A stretch of DNA of 64,000 nucleotides from the NCBI RefSeq assembly GCF_904831005.1, contig NZ_LR882982.1, forward strand, positions 2,666,001 through 2,730,000, in the 5' to 3' direction. The stretch's first letter is position 1; each line of letters begins with the position of its first letter. Of the stretch, positions 26,302 through 35,997 are shown piece by piece. A model generated the notes under the pieces. The model saw only the letters and a program-made list of their open reading frames with translations. It did not search any database and was not told the DNA's origin. The DNA is from Microbacterium hydrocarbonoxydans. GTDB lineage: Bacteria; Actinomycetota; Actinomycetes; Actinomycetales; Microbacteriaceae. Made by a program: the position numbers and the translations under genes.

Positions 26302-26327
26302 CTGAAGCCACCCTGAAGCCTCCTGAA
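26302..26327 (-). promoter_or_regulatory. Three TTCAG direct repeats upstream of the PepSY gene
   Basis: On the - strand TTCAG occurs at 26327-26323, 26317-26313 and 26306-26302, spaced by 10 and 11 nt, about one helical turn each, starting 24 nt upstream of the ATG. OmpR-family regulators bind such direct repeats. The same TTCAG-N6-TTCAG pair lies upstream of the response regulator gene. Confidence 0.55.
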
Positions 26328-26353
26328 GCCGCTTTCAGGAAGGAACGGCGGGG

Positions 26354-27476
26354 TCAGCCGCGCACAGCGCTCGCCACGTCGGAGAAGGATGCCGGCACGA
26401 AGCCGCCGTGCGCCTGCTCGCCGTGCACGAGCTCGCCCGATCCGGTCTCGGCGCTGCCGAGCACGCCCCAGGGATCCACGATCCGCACGTCGTGCCCGTC
26501 GAGGTGCAGCCGGCGGATCCCCTCGAGCATCATCCGCCGGGCGATGCTGTTCGCGCGCTGCACACGATCGAGGTCGACGACGACCGGTCCGTCTCCCGAG
26601 GGCTCCTCGGTGAAGCCGCGAAGCACCCGCTCCGCCTCCATGAAGTGCAGATCTCCGGCGATCTCGTGCACCGCCGCACCGTCGTGCTCCACCCGCCGTG
26701 ATACCGACCGCGACGAGTCGGTCGACGTCATCAGGTGCAGGCCGAGGTCGTGGTTCATGCGCTCGAACATCCGCACGCCGCGGGTGCTGTTGCCGTGCGG
26801 GTCGAGACGAGGCGAGAACGCGGCGATGCCGACCTGCCCCGGCAGCACGCCCATCAGGCCGCCCGCGACGCCGCTCTTCGCCGGGATTCCCACCGAGGTC
26901 AGCCAGTCACCTGCGGAGTCGTACATGCCGCAGGTCGTCATCACGCTGAGCACCTGCCGATTGACGACGGGGTCGATCACCTGGTCTCCGTCGGGGGTGC
27001 GACCACCCGCGGCGAGCACGGATGCCATGCGCGCGAGGTCGCGCACGGTGACCGACACCGAGCACTGCCGGGTATAGCCGCGCACGGCGTCGGCCGGGTC
27101 GACGTCGAGGGTGCCGACCGTGCGCAGCATGTAGGCGAGGGCCATATTGCGGTCGGCGGACGCGAGCTCGGACTCGAACACATCCTCAGCGATCGAGAGC
27201 TCGCGGCCGGCGAGTCGGCTGTAGAGCTCGACGATGCGCTCGACGCGTGCGTCCGCATCGTCGCCACCGACCAGCGCATGGGAGGCGATCGCTCCGGCGT
27301 TGATCATCGGGTTGCGCGGCCGACCCGTCTCGGGCTCGAGAGAGATCTCGTTGAACGCGTCACCGGACGGCGTGGGCGAGTTCGGGGATGTACGAGGCGA
27401 CCTCGCCCGCATCCGATCCGCATGACTCGAGCAGCGCGGTGAGGTAGTCGATCATGGGGGTCTGCATGTGCTCCAT
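26354..27476 (-). pseudogene. glsA: Glutaminase remnant with internal deletion and frameshift
   Basis: Two pieces of a glutaminase with C-terminal STAS domain. The first 30 codons (from ATG 27476 or 27467, MIDYLTALLESCG...YIPELAHA) are in one frame and stop at 27360. The rest resumes in another frame at PSGDAFNEISLE (about 27380) and continues normally through NPMINAGAI and the STAS domain. The family has about 60-70 residues between these blocks, including the SxSK-type motif with the nucleophile serine. All of that is missing and the frame changes at the junction, so no active enzyme can be made. Glutaminase converts glutamine to glutamate and ammonia. Confidence 0.8.
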
Positions 27477-27519
27477 GCTCCCATGCGGCGTCGCGGCGAT
27501 CCGCCGGCGCGGATCCTGC

Positions 27520-28855
27520 TCAGGTCGCGAGCGGAAGAGTGACGACGAAGCGCGCGCCGCCCCAGCGGGAGTCGTCGACCGAGACGGTTCCCCCACTCGC
27601 GGCGGCGATCCCCTGCACGATGGCGAGCCCGAGGCCGCTGCCGCCGGCGTCGCGGCTGCGAGCCTCGTCGAGCCGCACGAAACGCTCGAAGATGCGATCG
27701 CGCTCGTCGGCAGGCACGCCGGCGCCGTCGTCCTCGACGGTCACGAAGACCCACGAGCCCTGCGGGATCACGCTGATCGCCACGTGTCCTGAGCTGTGCC
27801 GGGCGGCGTTGTCGGCGAGGTTGCGCAGCAGCTGGCCGAGAAGCCTCGGGTCGCCCTCGACACGAGCGGCACGGATGCCGGAGCCGTCGACCCCGATCCC
27901 CCGCGCGCGCAGCCGGCGCACCTCGCCGAGAGCCACGTCGTCGAGATCGACGGCCTCGTCGTGCGTGCCGCCTCCTTCGTCGAGGCGGGCCAGGAGCAGC
28001 AGCGACTCGACGATCCCCTGCAGCCGCAGGCCCTCATCCGAGACGACCTCGGCGAGTTCGCCGATGCTGGTGGTGGCCGGGTGGGCCTGCGCGAGCTCTG
28101 CATGCTGACGGATCGTGGCCAGAGGCGAACGCAGCTCGTGCGAGGCATCCGACACGAAGCGGCGCTGCGCGGTCGCCGAGGCGTCGAGCCGGTCGAGCAT
28201 CCGGTTCATCGTCGTCGCGAGCGCAGCGATCTCGTCGGACGACGGCGGCACCTCGACCCGATTGTGCAGGTGCTCGGCGGTGATGCCGTCGACCTCTTCG
28301 CGGATGCGCGTGACCGGTTTCAGCGCCCGACCCACGACGAGCCAGGTCGTGACCGCGACGAGCGCGAGCAGCAGGGGCAGCGCGATCGCGAGCAGCACCG
28401 CGACCGTCGAGAGCGTCTCGTCGTCGCCGTCGATGGGGACGGCGAGCACGAGCGTCTCGTCGTCGTCGAGGTCGTCGGAGACGACGAGCATCGGCGAGCC
28501 GTCGATCATCACCCGCTGCGGGTCGTCGGAGATCGGAAGGGCCCGGGAACCCAGATCGTCTCGAGCATCCTCGCTCGCCGAGCGGATCGAGCCGTCGGCA
28601 CCGATGATCTGCACGAGCTCGTCGTCGAGGTTCTCGATGCCTCGACCTGCGCCGGGGCCTCCGTCGGGGCCTCCGTCGGGGCCGTCGAGGCGCTGGGTCA
28701 GCTCGTCGAGGCGCTGCTCGGCTGCGCGTTCGGCGCTTGCATGGATGCTCGAGCTCAGGATGCTGTAGAACGAGAACGCCCCCACGATCAGCGCGACCGC
28801 CACGACGAGGGTCGCGCCGAGGGTGGTTCTGGCGCGCACCGACTTCCACGCACGA

Positions 28856-28863
<8 letters not shown>
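27520..28863 (-). CDS. Two-component sensor histidine kinase
   Basis: A 447-residue membrane kinase. The GTG start at 28863 overlaps the response regulator stop. Two transmembrane segments (about residues 13-33 and 145-170) flank an acidic extracytoplasmic sensor of about 110 residues that contains a GPDGG repeat. A HAMP domain, then the HisKA phosphoacceptor (FVSDASHELRSPLATI) and the HATPase domain (LLRNLADNAARH, DDGAGVP, GGSGLGLAIV) follow. The acidic sensor suggests a cation or peptide signal, as in PhoQ or MprB; this is inference. Its partner is encoded directly upstream. Confidence 0.93.
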
Positions 28864-29533
<670 letters not shown>

Positions 29534-29556
29534 TCCTCCAGTGTGGCGGGCGCACG

Positions 29557-29572
29557 CTGAATCCGCGCTGAA
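29557..29572 (-). promoter_or_regulatory. TTCAG direct repeat upstream of the response regulator gene
   Basis: On the - strand TTCAG occurs at 29572-29568 and again at 29561-29557, with an 11-nt period. The same word and period occur three times upstream of the PepSY gene (26302-26327). Suggests autoregulation by the encoded OmpR-type protein. Confidence 0.5.
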
Positions 29573-29642
29573 GCGGCGCCACTCCTCCCATGCGTGCGGG
29601 GAGAGGGTTGGCCTGCACCTGGCCCTGTGGTTGCATGAGGGC

Positions 29643-30179
29643 ATGACCGGAATCCGGGGGGACAGGTCGAGAGGCGCAGGTCTGCTTCTCGTGATCGCGA
29701 CGACAGCGCTGCTCGCAGGGTGCGCGACGGCGACCGCGGGTCCGCCTGCTGCCTCGCCGACGGCGAGCCCGAGCCCCACTCCCACTGCGGCCTGCCCTCA
29801 GGTGGAGGGTGTCGACCTCCCACCCGAGTGCGCGCCATACGATCCCGATCACGCCATGGCGCAGAACGAGCGCTATCGCGACCGGGTGGAACTGGCCGAA
29901 GAGAGTCGCGCAGCCGCCGAAGAGCCGGCGGAGTCAGTGCGCGCGGCGCTCGAGACCCTCCGCGCGTCGGGCTCGCTATCCGTCGCGGCCGTGGAGGATG
30001 CGTTCGCGGATGCCGGCCTCACCGACATCCAGACGATCGGCGATGAGCGAGCCGTCGCCTTCGGCGCCGCGGCACCGAAGGGCGGATGCATCTTCGGCGA
30101 GGTCTCGGCAGAGACGCTGTCGGTCGAGATCGGCGGTGTCATCCTCGACGGCGGATGCCTGCCGGCCGTCGGCCACTGA
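29643..30179 (+). CDS. Lipoprotein of unknown function
   Basis: A 178-residue lipoprotein with a type II signal peptide ending in LAGC (about residue 26), then a Ser/Pro/Thr linker and a small acidic domain with CPQVEGVDLPPEC and two later cysteines in GGC motifs. The middle (LAEESRAAAEEPAESVRAALETLR) is helical. No family is recognised. It is divergent from the two-component genes and could be a target of them. It converges on the CDGSH gene with 14 nt between the stops. Confidence 0.82.
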   Translation: MTGIRGDRSRGAGLLLVIATTALLAGCATATAGPPAASPTASPSPTPTAACPQVEGVDLPPECAPYDPDHAMAQNERYRDRVELAEESRAAAEEPAESVRAALETLRASGSLSVAAVEDAFADAGLTDIQTIGDERAVAFGAAAPKGGCIFGEVSAETLSVEIGGVILDGGCLPAVGH

Positions 30180-30193
30180 CCCGGGCTCGTCGA

Positions 30194-30400
30194 TCACACG
30201 TCGGTGCGGAACCCTGAGGCCTTGTGTGTGCCGTCGCAGAACGGCTTGATCGTCGAGAGACCGCAGCGGCACAGCGCCACGGTGCGGCGCTTCACCTCGA
30301 TCGGCTCGCCGTCGGACGACTCCAGCACCGCCGCGCCCCGCACGAGCAGCGGTCCGTCGGGGTAGGCGGTGATGGTGACGGCATCCTCGCGCGCGCTCAT
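30194..30400 (-). CDS. CDGSH-type iron-sulfur protein (mitoNEET-like)
   Basis: A 68-residue protein with the [2Fe-2S]-binding pattern CRCG...KPFCDGTH: three Cys and one His in the C-x-C-x-n-P-x-C-D-G-x-H arrangement. Such proteins bind a redox-active, labile cluster. The ATG at 30400 overlaps the stop of the upstream redox-enzyme gene by 4 nt, so the two are made together and may act as an electron-transfer pair; the pairing is seen, the function is inferred. Confidence 0.93.
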   Translation of the reverse strand: MSAREDAVTITAYPDGPLLVRGAAVLESSDGEPIEVKRRTVALCRCGLSTIKPFCDGTHKASGFRTDV

Positions 30401-31437
30401 CGGGCGTCCCTCGGCCGCAGCGAGGATTCTCCGCGCGTCCAGGAGTCGAGCATGTGGCCAGCCGCCCAGCCGTCGACCGTCAGGCAGGCGGCCGCGCCGA
30501 ACATGATGTCGGGCAGCAGCTCGGGGTGATCCTCGGCCAGCCCGCCGGCGAGGTCGCGCGCCGCGATCTGCTCATGCACGGCATCCGCCTCGACGTGCTC
30601 ATCGAAGTAGTCGGTCACGTCGTCACCGAACCCGAGGCGCCGCAGGCCGTCGGCATACAGGCGGTTGGGGATCGACGAAGTCATCTCGAACGCCGCCAGG
30701 TGGCCGACGATCGCGCCGACGAGGCGGCGGTTCACTCCGAACATCGACATCGAGTTCAGCGAGGCGAGGGTGATGGCCGGCACGTCGTCGACGTATGCGC
30801 CATAGGTGTCGTCGAGCCCGGCGCCACGCATCGCGCGCGCGAAGATCGTGGCATGCACACGGTCGGCCCGCCCGCCGCCGTACTCGTCGGACTGGATCTC
30901 GACGAGCGCCGCCTTCGCGCGGCCGTGCAGCCGGGGGATCGCCCACGAGTGCGGATCAGCCTCGCGCAGCGTGTAGATCGAGCGCTGCATGAAGAACTCG
31001 TGCATCTGCTCGTCGGTCGCCTTCTTCGCGACGTAGCGCGACAGGCTCGGGCCGGTGTCGGCCTCAGCGAGAGCGAACAGGGCGCGTCCGACCGCGTCGA
31101 CTGTCGGCTCAGGCAGATCGGGCATCGGCACGGTCGCGCGCAGCGCCCGCTCGAACGCCTGCTCGAGCAGCGCTCGGGTGGCGATGAGCGCCGGGTCCCA
31201 CTCGAGGTCGGGGTCGAGCTCGGAGAGCGACCCGTACGACGACGCGTACAGGACGAAGAGCGCGAGCTGGATGTCGTCGTCGCGCACGATGTCGTCACTC
31301 GTGGCGAGCGCGGCCTCTGCCCTGGCACCGAGGTCGTCGACGTCGCCGCCGGTCAGCCGGTCGATGACGGCATCGCTGAGCGGACCGCGAGAGGTGACGC
31401 CGTGAAGGGCGGACGGGGTGAGAGCCGGTGCAGACAT
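30397..31437 (-). CDS. Iron-containing redox enzyme family protein (heme-oxygenase-like fold)
   Basis: A 346-residue, mainly helical protein with the spaced Glu/His residues of heme-oxygenase-like di-iron enzymes (LLEQAFERAL, EIQSDEYGGG, HATIFARAM, YFDEHVEADAVHEQIA). Members bind a non-heme di-iron centre and carry out oxidations or oxygenative cleavage. The substrate is unknown. The start ATG at 31437 begins MSAPALTP. It is the first gene of a two-gene operon with the CDGSH protein that could feed it electrons. Confidence 0.87.
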   Translation of the reverse strand: MSAPALTPSALHGVTSRGPLSDAVIDRLTGGDVDDLGARAEAALATSDDIVRDDDIQLALFVLYASSYGSLSELDPDLEWDPALIATRALLEQAFERALRATVPMPDLPEPTVDAVGRALFALAEADTGPSLSRYVAKKATDEQMHEFFMQRSIYTLREADPHSWAIPRLHGRAKAALVEIQSDEYGGGRADRVHATIFARAMRGAGLDDTYGAYVDDVPAITLASLNSMSMFGVNRRLVGAIVGHLAAFEMTSSIPNRLYADGLRRLGFGDDVTDYFDEHVEADAVHEQIAARDLAGGLAEDHPELLPDIMFGAAACLTVDGWAAGHMLDSWTRGESSLRPRDAR

Positions 31438-31560
31438 GCTCGCAGTCTCACCCCGGGATCCGCGCACGGGAAGGGACTTGACGGCGACGTACCGGATGCG
31501 GAAGGACGGATGCCGCAGCACCCGGATCTGTGACGTCGCCGCGCCGCCTAGGCTGGAAGC

Positions 31561-31740
31561 ATGAACAAGAACTCGCTCTGGACCATCGTCGGCGTCGTCC
31601 TCGCCGTGGTGATCGCGTGGTGGATCGTCAGCGCGCTGTTCTCGATCCTGTGGTTCATCGCGAAGCTCGCGATCGTGCTCGTCGTCGCGGTCGTGGTCTT
31701 CCTGGTGCTGCGGGGGCTGTTCAGCTCGAAGGCCGAGTGA
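31561..31740 (+). CDS. Small membrane protein (59 residues)
   Basis: A 59-residue protein (MNKNSLWTIVGVV...) with two hydrophobic stretches: residues about 7-30 and 32-52, ending with LFSSKAE. The ATG lies 11 nt after a TAGGCTGGA sequence. It is short enough to be missed by length cut-offs. Codon use is normal for the window, with G or C at most third positions. Function unknown; similar small hydrophobic proteins are common in Microbacteriaceae. Confidence 0.75.
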   Translation: MNKNSLWTIVGVVLAVVIAWWIVSALFSILWFIAKLAIVLVVAVVVFLVLRGLFSSKAE

Positions 31741-31785
31741 TCGCTCCGACCTCACATCGCGCGGTCGGGCGTCGTCGTATGGAGT

Positions 31786-32256
31786 ATGAGACGACTCCAC
31801 ACCTTCGCCCTCGCGCTCTCGGCTCTGCTCGGCCTGTTCGTCGGCGGATGGGCGTACTTCGCCCCGCAGAGCTTCTATGACTCTTTCCCCGGCGTGCTCG
31901 GCTCATGGGTCTCGGTCGACGGACCATACAACGAGCACCTGGTCCGCGACGTCGGGGCGATGTATCTCGCGCTCGCCGCAGCCAGCATCGGAGGCGTGAT
32001 CTGGCGCAGCGCGATCGGGTTCCGCGTGCTCGGCCTCGCCTGGGTCGTGTTCGGCGGGACGCACTTCGCGTACCACGCGTGGCACCTCGAGCACATGGCG
32101 CCCGCGTCGGCGGTCGGCGAGATGGTCGCGCTCGGAGTGAGCCTGGCACTCGGCGTCGTGCTGCTGATCCCCGAGCGGTCGTCGTCGCGCGAGCGATCCG
32201 CGCGCTCGCGCGACGACCGTGATCAGGCCACGGGGACGTTCGCTCCGATCCGATAG
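31786..32256 (+). CDS. Hypothetical integral membrane protein
   Basis: A 156-residue protein with four predicted membrane helices (LHTFALALSALLGLFVGGW, VGAMYLALAAASIGGVIW, LGLAWVVFGGTHFAYHAW, MVALGVSLALGVVLLIP) and an Arg/Ser-rich cytoplasmic tail. It resembles small DUF4345/DoxX-like membrane proteins in size and layout, but no specific family is claimed. It starts 46 nt after the small membrane protein. Its last 34 nt overlap the 3' end of the convergent monooxygenase gene. Confidence 0.8.
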   Translation: MRRLHTFALALSALLGLFVGGWAYFAPQSFYDSFPGVLGSWVSVDGPYNEHLVRDVGAMYLALAAASIGGVIWRSAIGFRVLGLAWVVFGGTHFAYHAWHLEHMAPASAVGEMVALGVSLALGVVLLIPERSSSRERSARSRDDRDQATGTFAPIR

Positions 32257-33608
32257 CGCGCCGCGCGATGCGTGTCCTGCACGCGGTCGCCCTTGCCCTG
32301 CAGCTTGTTGCGCAGGGTGCCCGGCGCGTACTCCTCGGGATAGACGCCGCGCTCGCGCAGCACCGGGATGACGTGTTCGATCACGTCCTGCCAGGTGCCG
32401 GGGGTGACCGCGTAGGCGAGGTTGAACCCGTCGATGTCGGTCTGCTCGACCCACGACTGCAGCTCGTCGGCGATCTCGACGCCCGAGCCGATGATGGTCG
32501 GGCCGAGGCCGCCGATCGCATTGTGGCGTCCGAAGTCGCCGACGGTCCACTCGCGTCCGAGGTCGGCCTCCTCCTTCAGGTGCTGGAGCACCGACTGGAT
32601 GGCGTTCGACTCGACGTTTCCGACCGGCTCGTCCTCGGCGTACTGCGACAGGTCGACGCCCATCCAGCCCGACATGAACGTCAGCGCGCCCTCGGGGCTC
32701 GCATACGACAGGTACTCGGCGTGCTTCGCCGCAGCATCCTCGCTCGTGGCCCCGGTGATCACGGTCAGCAGCGTGTAGATCTTCGCGTCGTAGCGGTCGC
32801 GTCCGGCCGCTTCGAGGGCGTCACGGATGCGCTTCACCGTGCCGGCGAGCACCTCTTTCGACGGGGCGGCGACGAAGATCGCCTCGGCGTTCTCCGAGGC
32901 GAAGCGCACGCCGCGGGGGCTGGCGCCGGCCTGGTAGATGACGGGGGTGCGCTGCGGCGACGGCTCGGAGATGTGGATGCCGGGAACGCTGTAGTGCGTG
33001 CCCTCGTGACCGATCGGGTGCACTTTCGACGGATCGGTGAAGATGCCGCGCTCACGGTCCTCGACGACCGCGTCGTCTTCCCACGACCCCTCCCAGAGCT
33101 TGTAGAGCACCTCGACGTATTCGTCGGCATGGTCGTAGCGGTCGTCGTGTGCGAGCTGATCCTCCTGACCCATGTTGCGCGCGGCGCTGGGCAGGTAGCC
33201 GGTCACGACGTTCCAGCCGACGCGTCCGTTGGTCAGGTGGTCAAGGGTGCTCAGGCGGCGGGCGAAGGGGTACGGATGCTCGAACGCGGTGCCCGCGGTG
33301 ATGCCGAATCCGAGGTGCTCGGTGACGGCGGCCATGGCGCTCACCAGCAGGATCGGGTCGTTGACCGGCACCTGTGCGCCGTTGCGGATCGCCGCCTCGT
33401 TCGTGCCGCCGTAGACGTCGTAGGTGCCGAGGACGTCGGCGATGAAGATGCCGTCGAAGGTGGCGCTCTCGAGCAGCTTCGCGAGGTCGGTCCAGTACGA
33501 GATGGTGTTGTAGTGGCGTGAACGGTCGTCCGGATGCCGCCACAGACCGGACGACTGGTGGGCGACGCAGTTCATGTCGAAGGCGTTGAAGCGGATCTGA
33601 CGGGTCAT
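32223..33608 (-). CDS. FMN-dependent monooxygenase, NtaA/SnaA/DszA family
   Basis: A 461-residue luciferase-like flavin monooxygenase starting at ATG 33608. Marker text: QIRFNAFDMNCVAHQSSGLW at the N-terminus, SATFDGIFIADVLG, GRVGWNVVTGYL, and YQAGASPRGVRFASENAEAIF. The family uses FMNH2 from a separate reductase to oxidise nitrilotriacetate, sulfur heterocycles or related compounds; the substrate here cannot be told. No reductase or sulfur-transport genes lie nearby. Its end overlaps the convergent gene by 34 nt. Confidence 0.93.
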   Translation of the reverse strand: MTRQIRFNAFDMNCVAHQSSGLWRHPDDRSRHYNTISYWTDLAKLLESATFDGIFIADVLGTYDVYGGTNEAAIRNGAQVPVNDPILLVSAMAAVTEHLGFGITAGTAFEHPYPFARRLSTLDHLTNGRVGWNVVTGYLPSAARNMGQEDQLAHDDRYDHADEYVEVLYKLWEGSWEDDAVVEDRERGIFTDPSKVHPIGHEGTHYSVPGIHISEPSPQRTPVIYQAGASPRGVRFASENAEAIFVAAPSKEVLAGTVKRIRDALEAAGRDRYDAKIYTLLTVITGATSEDAAAKHAEYLSYASPEGALTFMSGWMGVDLSQYAEDEPVGNVESNAIQSVLQHLKEEADLGREWTVGDFGRHNAIGGLGPTIIGSGVEIADELQSWVEQTDIDGFNLAYAVTPGTWQDVIEHVIPVLRERGVYPEEYAPGTLRNKLQGKGDRVQDTHRAARYRIGANVPVA

Positions 33609-33707
33609 GGGGACTAGCAAACCCGCCGATCGCGGGCTCGGCCACCCCTGCGACACGCGCCGACATATTCGGGCTGCCGCCTGCCACATGCTCTCGATTC
33701 GAAAGCG

Positions 33708-34439
33708 TCAGTCGTGGTCGCCGTCGACGGTCTTCATCGTGGAGGTGATGGGCCGGGGATCGGGCATGATCGTGTCGACCTGCGGTTTGGCGTTCGCCTG
33801 CGCGCGGCACCAGACGACGAAGCCCACCGCGGTGAAGACGCCGTAGAACACGTACATGAACCCGGTCGCGTAGAAGCCCGAGCTGAAGAGCAGGGGCACG
33901 CCCACGATGTCGACCGCGATCCAGATCAGCCAGAACTCGGTCCACCCCTTGGCCATGCCGTAGGTGGCGAGAAGTGAGCCGACGAACGTCCAGGCGTCCG
34001 CCCACACGGGCTCGTACGAGCCGAGCAGACGGAACAGCGGTGTCAGGGCGACCGTGCCGATGACCATCGCCAGCACCAGGCCGATGCGGGCGCTGTTCGG
34101 AGCCCATCGCGGAGTCACTCGGCCGCCGTCAGACGACGCCTGGCGCCAGCGCACCCATCCGTAGATCGCGACGACGATGAACATGACCTGGCGACCGGCC
34201 TGGCCCAGCAGGTGCGGCAGCTCATGGTCGGGGTTGAGGATGGTGCCGAGGAATACGGTGAGCAGCAGCAGGTTGCCGACGATGCCGACGGGCCATGCCC
34301 AGATCTTGCGCTGCATGCCGCCGAGGGCGCTGGCCAGGCCGAAGGCGTTGCCCACGACCTCGCGGATCAGCAGCACCTGCCCGCCCGGGAGCACCCACTG
34401 TGAGTTGAACGCGTCGACGAGCCAGAGGAAGGCGTTCAT
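33708..34439 (-). CDS. pnuC: Nicotinamide mononucleotide transporter PnuC-like
   Basis: A 243-residue membrane protein with about seven helices and PnuC hallmarks (GNAFGLASALGGMQRKIWAWPVGIVGNLLLL, then IYGWVRWR and the later WTEFWLIWIAVD). PnuC carries nicotinamide riboside or related vitamins by facilitated diffusion. The ATG overlaps the GNAT gene stop by 4 nt. No NAD biosynthesis gene or riboswitch is visible nearby, so the substrate is inferred from the family only. Confidence 0.9.
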   Translation of the reverse strand: MNAFLWLVDAFNSQWVLPGGQVLLIREVVGNAFGLASALGGMQRKIWAWPVGIVGNLLLLTVFLGTILNPDHELPHLLGQAGRQVMFIVVAIYGWVRWRQASSDGGRVTPRWAPNSARIGLVLAMVIGTVALTPLFRLLGSYEPVWADAWTFVGSLLATYGMAKGWTEFWLIWIAVDIVGVPLLFSSGFYATGFMYVFYGVFTAVGFVVWCRAQANAKPQVDTIMPDPRPITSTMKTVDGDHD

Positions 34440-34963
34440 GCGCGCCGGTCCGGGAAGGGGCGTTCGTCGAGCACCAGCTGCAGGAACGTGAGGTCGAGCC
34501 AGCGATCGAACTTCGCGCCGACCTGCGGCATGCGTCCGACCTGCATGAAGTCGAGGCGCTTGTGCATGATGATCGACCCCGTGTTGCTGCTCTCGATCGC
34601 CGCGACCATGACGTGCTTGCCAAGTCTGCGCGCGCGGTGGATGAGCTCGAGCATGAGCGCCTTGCCGATGCCGCGACCTCGCTGCCCCTCGCGCACGTAG
34701 ACGGAGTGCTCGACGGTGTGACGGTAGCCACTGTGCGGACGCCAGTCGCCGAAGGTCGCGTAGCCGAGCACGCCCGTGTCATCGACCGCGACGAGCACCG
34801 GATAGCCGCGCTCGGTGCGCTCGGCCAGCCAGGCGGTGCGATCGTCGACCGTGACCGCCTCTTCATTCCAGATCGCGGTGGTGGTCAGCACCGCGTCGTT
34901 GTAGATGGCCGTGATCGCCTCGGCGTCGGTGGTCTCGGCATCCCGGATCTGGTGGTCGCTCAT
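34436..34963 (-). CDS. GNAT N-acetyltransferase, phosphinothricin acetyltransferase type
   Basis: A 175-residue acetyltransferase starting at ATG 34963. It opens with IRDAETTDAEAITAIYNDAV and continues with VLGYATFGDWRPHSGYRHTVEHSVYV, the pattern of the Pat/YncA group, and has the acetyl-CoA loop RGRGIGKAL. Such enzymes acetylate the amino group of small molecules such as phosphinothricin or methionine sulfone. Co-transcribed with pnuC (4-nt overlap); a functional tie is not evident. Confidence 0.92.
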   Translation of the reverse strand: MSDHQIRDAETTDAEAITAIYNDAVLTTTAIWNEEAVTVDDRTAWLAERTERGYPVLVAVDDTGVLGYATFGDWRPHSGYRHTVEHSVYVREGQRGRGIGKALMLELIHRARRLGKHVMVAAIESSNTGSIIMHKRLDFMQVGRMPQVGAKFDRWLDLTFLQLVLDERPFPDRRA

Positions 34964-35044
34964 CGGGTCTCCTGCATCTGCGCTCGGGTGCGCACTGGAC
35001 GACGGTAGCAGGATGCCGGGGTGGGGATGCGGGAGACTGGCGTC

Positions 35045-35980
35045 ATGTCTCTCGCTGAAACGGTTCGCGACCGCATCGTCCGTGCGATCGACGACGAGCA
35101 GCTGGGCGCATACGGTCTTCATGTGCTCGTCGGTCACGAATCAGCCCGGCATCGCTGGCGCAGCGACGATCGGGTGAACCTGTATTCGGTGTCCAAGGGG
35201 GTGAGCGCACTCGCGGCGGGGATCGCCGTCGACGAAGGCGTCGTGTCGCTCGATACCCGCGCAGTCGACGTGCTCGATGTGCCCGAGCCCGGTGCAGGCA
35301 GCGACGCGGTGACCCTCGAACATCTCCTCACGATGACGAGCGGGATCGACTTCGAGTGGTTCGGGGATGAGGAGGCGCCCTGGCCCGACCTCGCCGTCGA
35401 GATGCTCTCGCGCCCGAGTCGAGGTGCGGGGGAGCGCTTTCAGTACTCGGATGCCAGCACCTACGTCGCCATGAGAATGCTCGGGGCGGCCGTCGGCGAT
35501 GTGCGGGAGTGGCTGATGCCCCGACTGTTCCAGCCGCTCGGCATCCACAATCCGCAATGGTTGAGATGTCCGCTCGGCTGGATCGTGGGCGGAAGCGGGC
35601 TGGAGCTCCGCACCGAGGAACTGGCTCGAATCGGACGCGTGCTTCGTGATGGCGGGCGCGTCGGGGGCGATCGTATCGTGGCGCAGAGCTGGATCGATCG
35701 GATGCATTCCGAGTGGGTCTCGTCGGGGGCAGGTGGCCTCTACTCCTCCTACGGATTCGCCGCCTGGCGTGGGCCGCGCAACGGCTGGCGTCTGGACGGG
35801 CGGTACGGACAGTACGTCTTCATCGATGACGCTGCCGATGCGGTCGTCACGATCACGGCGCATGAGGAGAAGAGCGATCAGCGGCTCGTCGAGATCGCGG
35901 CTGACGCCGTCGCCGAAGCGCTGTCAGGCGATGGGTCGTCGGGCGCCGGTGTGTCGGGCGACGCTGGCTCGAGCCGCTGA
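35045..35980 (+). CDS. Serine hydrolase, class C beta-lactamase fold
   Basis: A 311-residue soluble protein of the penicillin-binding-protein/AmpC fold. The catalytic SxxK reads SVSK (about residue 55) and the tyrosine motif reads YSD (about 137). The fold includes the typical LEHLLTMTSGID and LMPRLFQPLGI segments. There is no signal peptide, so it would act inside the cell on an ester or peptide bond. Start ATG 35045. Divergent from the GNAT gene and convergent with the sigma factor gene. Confidence 0.9.
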   Translation: MSLAETVRDRIVRAIDDEQLGAYGLHVLVGHESARHRWRSDDRVNLYSVSKGVSALAAGIAVDEGVVSLDTRAVDVLDVPEPGAGSDAVTLEHLLTMTSGIDFEWFGDEEAPWPDLAVEMLSRPSRGAGERFQYSDASTYVAMRMLGAAVGDVREWLMPRLFQPLGIHNPQWLRCPLGWIVGGSGLELRTEELARIGRVLRDGGRVGGDRIVAQSWIDRMHSEWVSSGAGGLYSSYGFAAWRGPRNGWRLDGRYGQYVFIDDAADAVVTITAHEEKSDQRLVEIAADAVAEALSGDGSSGAGVSGDAGSSR

Positions 35981-35997
35981 CAGCTGAACCTCGGCGC

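Noticed and set aside
28666..28695. 12-bp repeats in the histidine kinase gene
   Set aside because: They encode a short in-frame GPDGG repeat in the sensor loop and need no further explanation.
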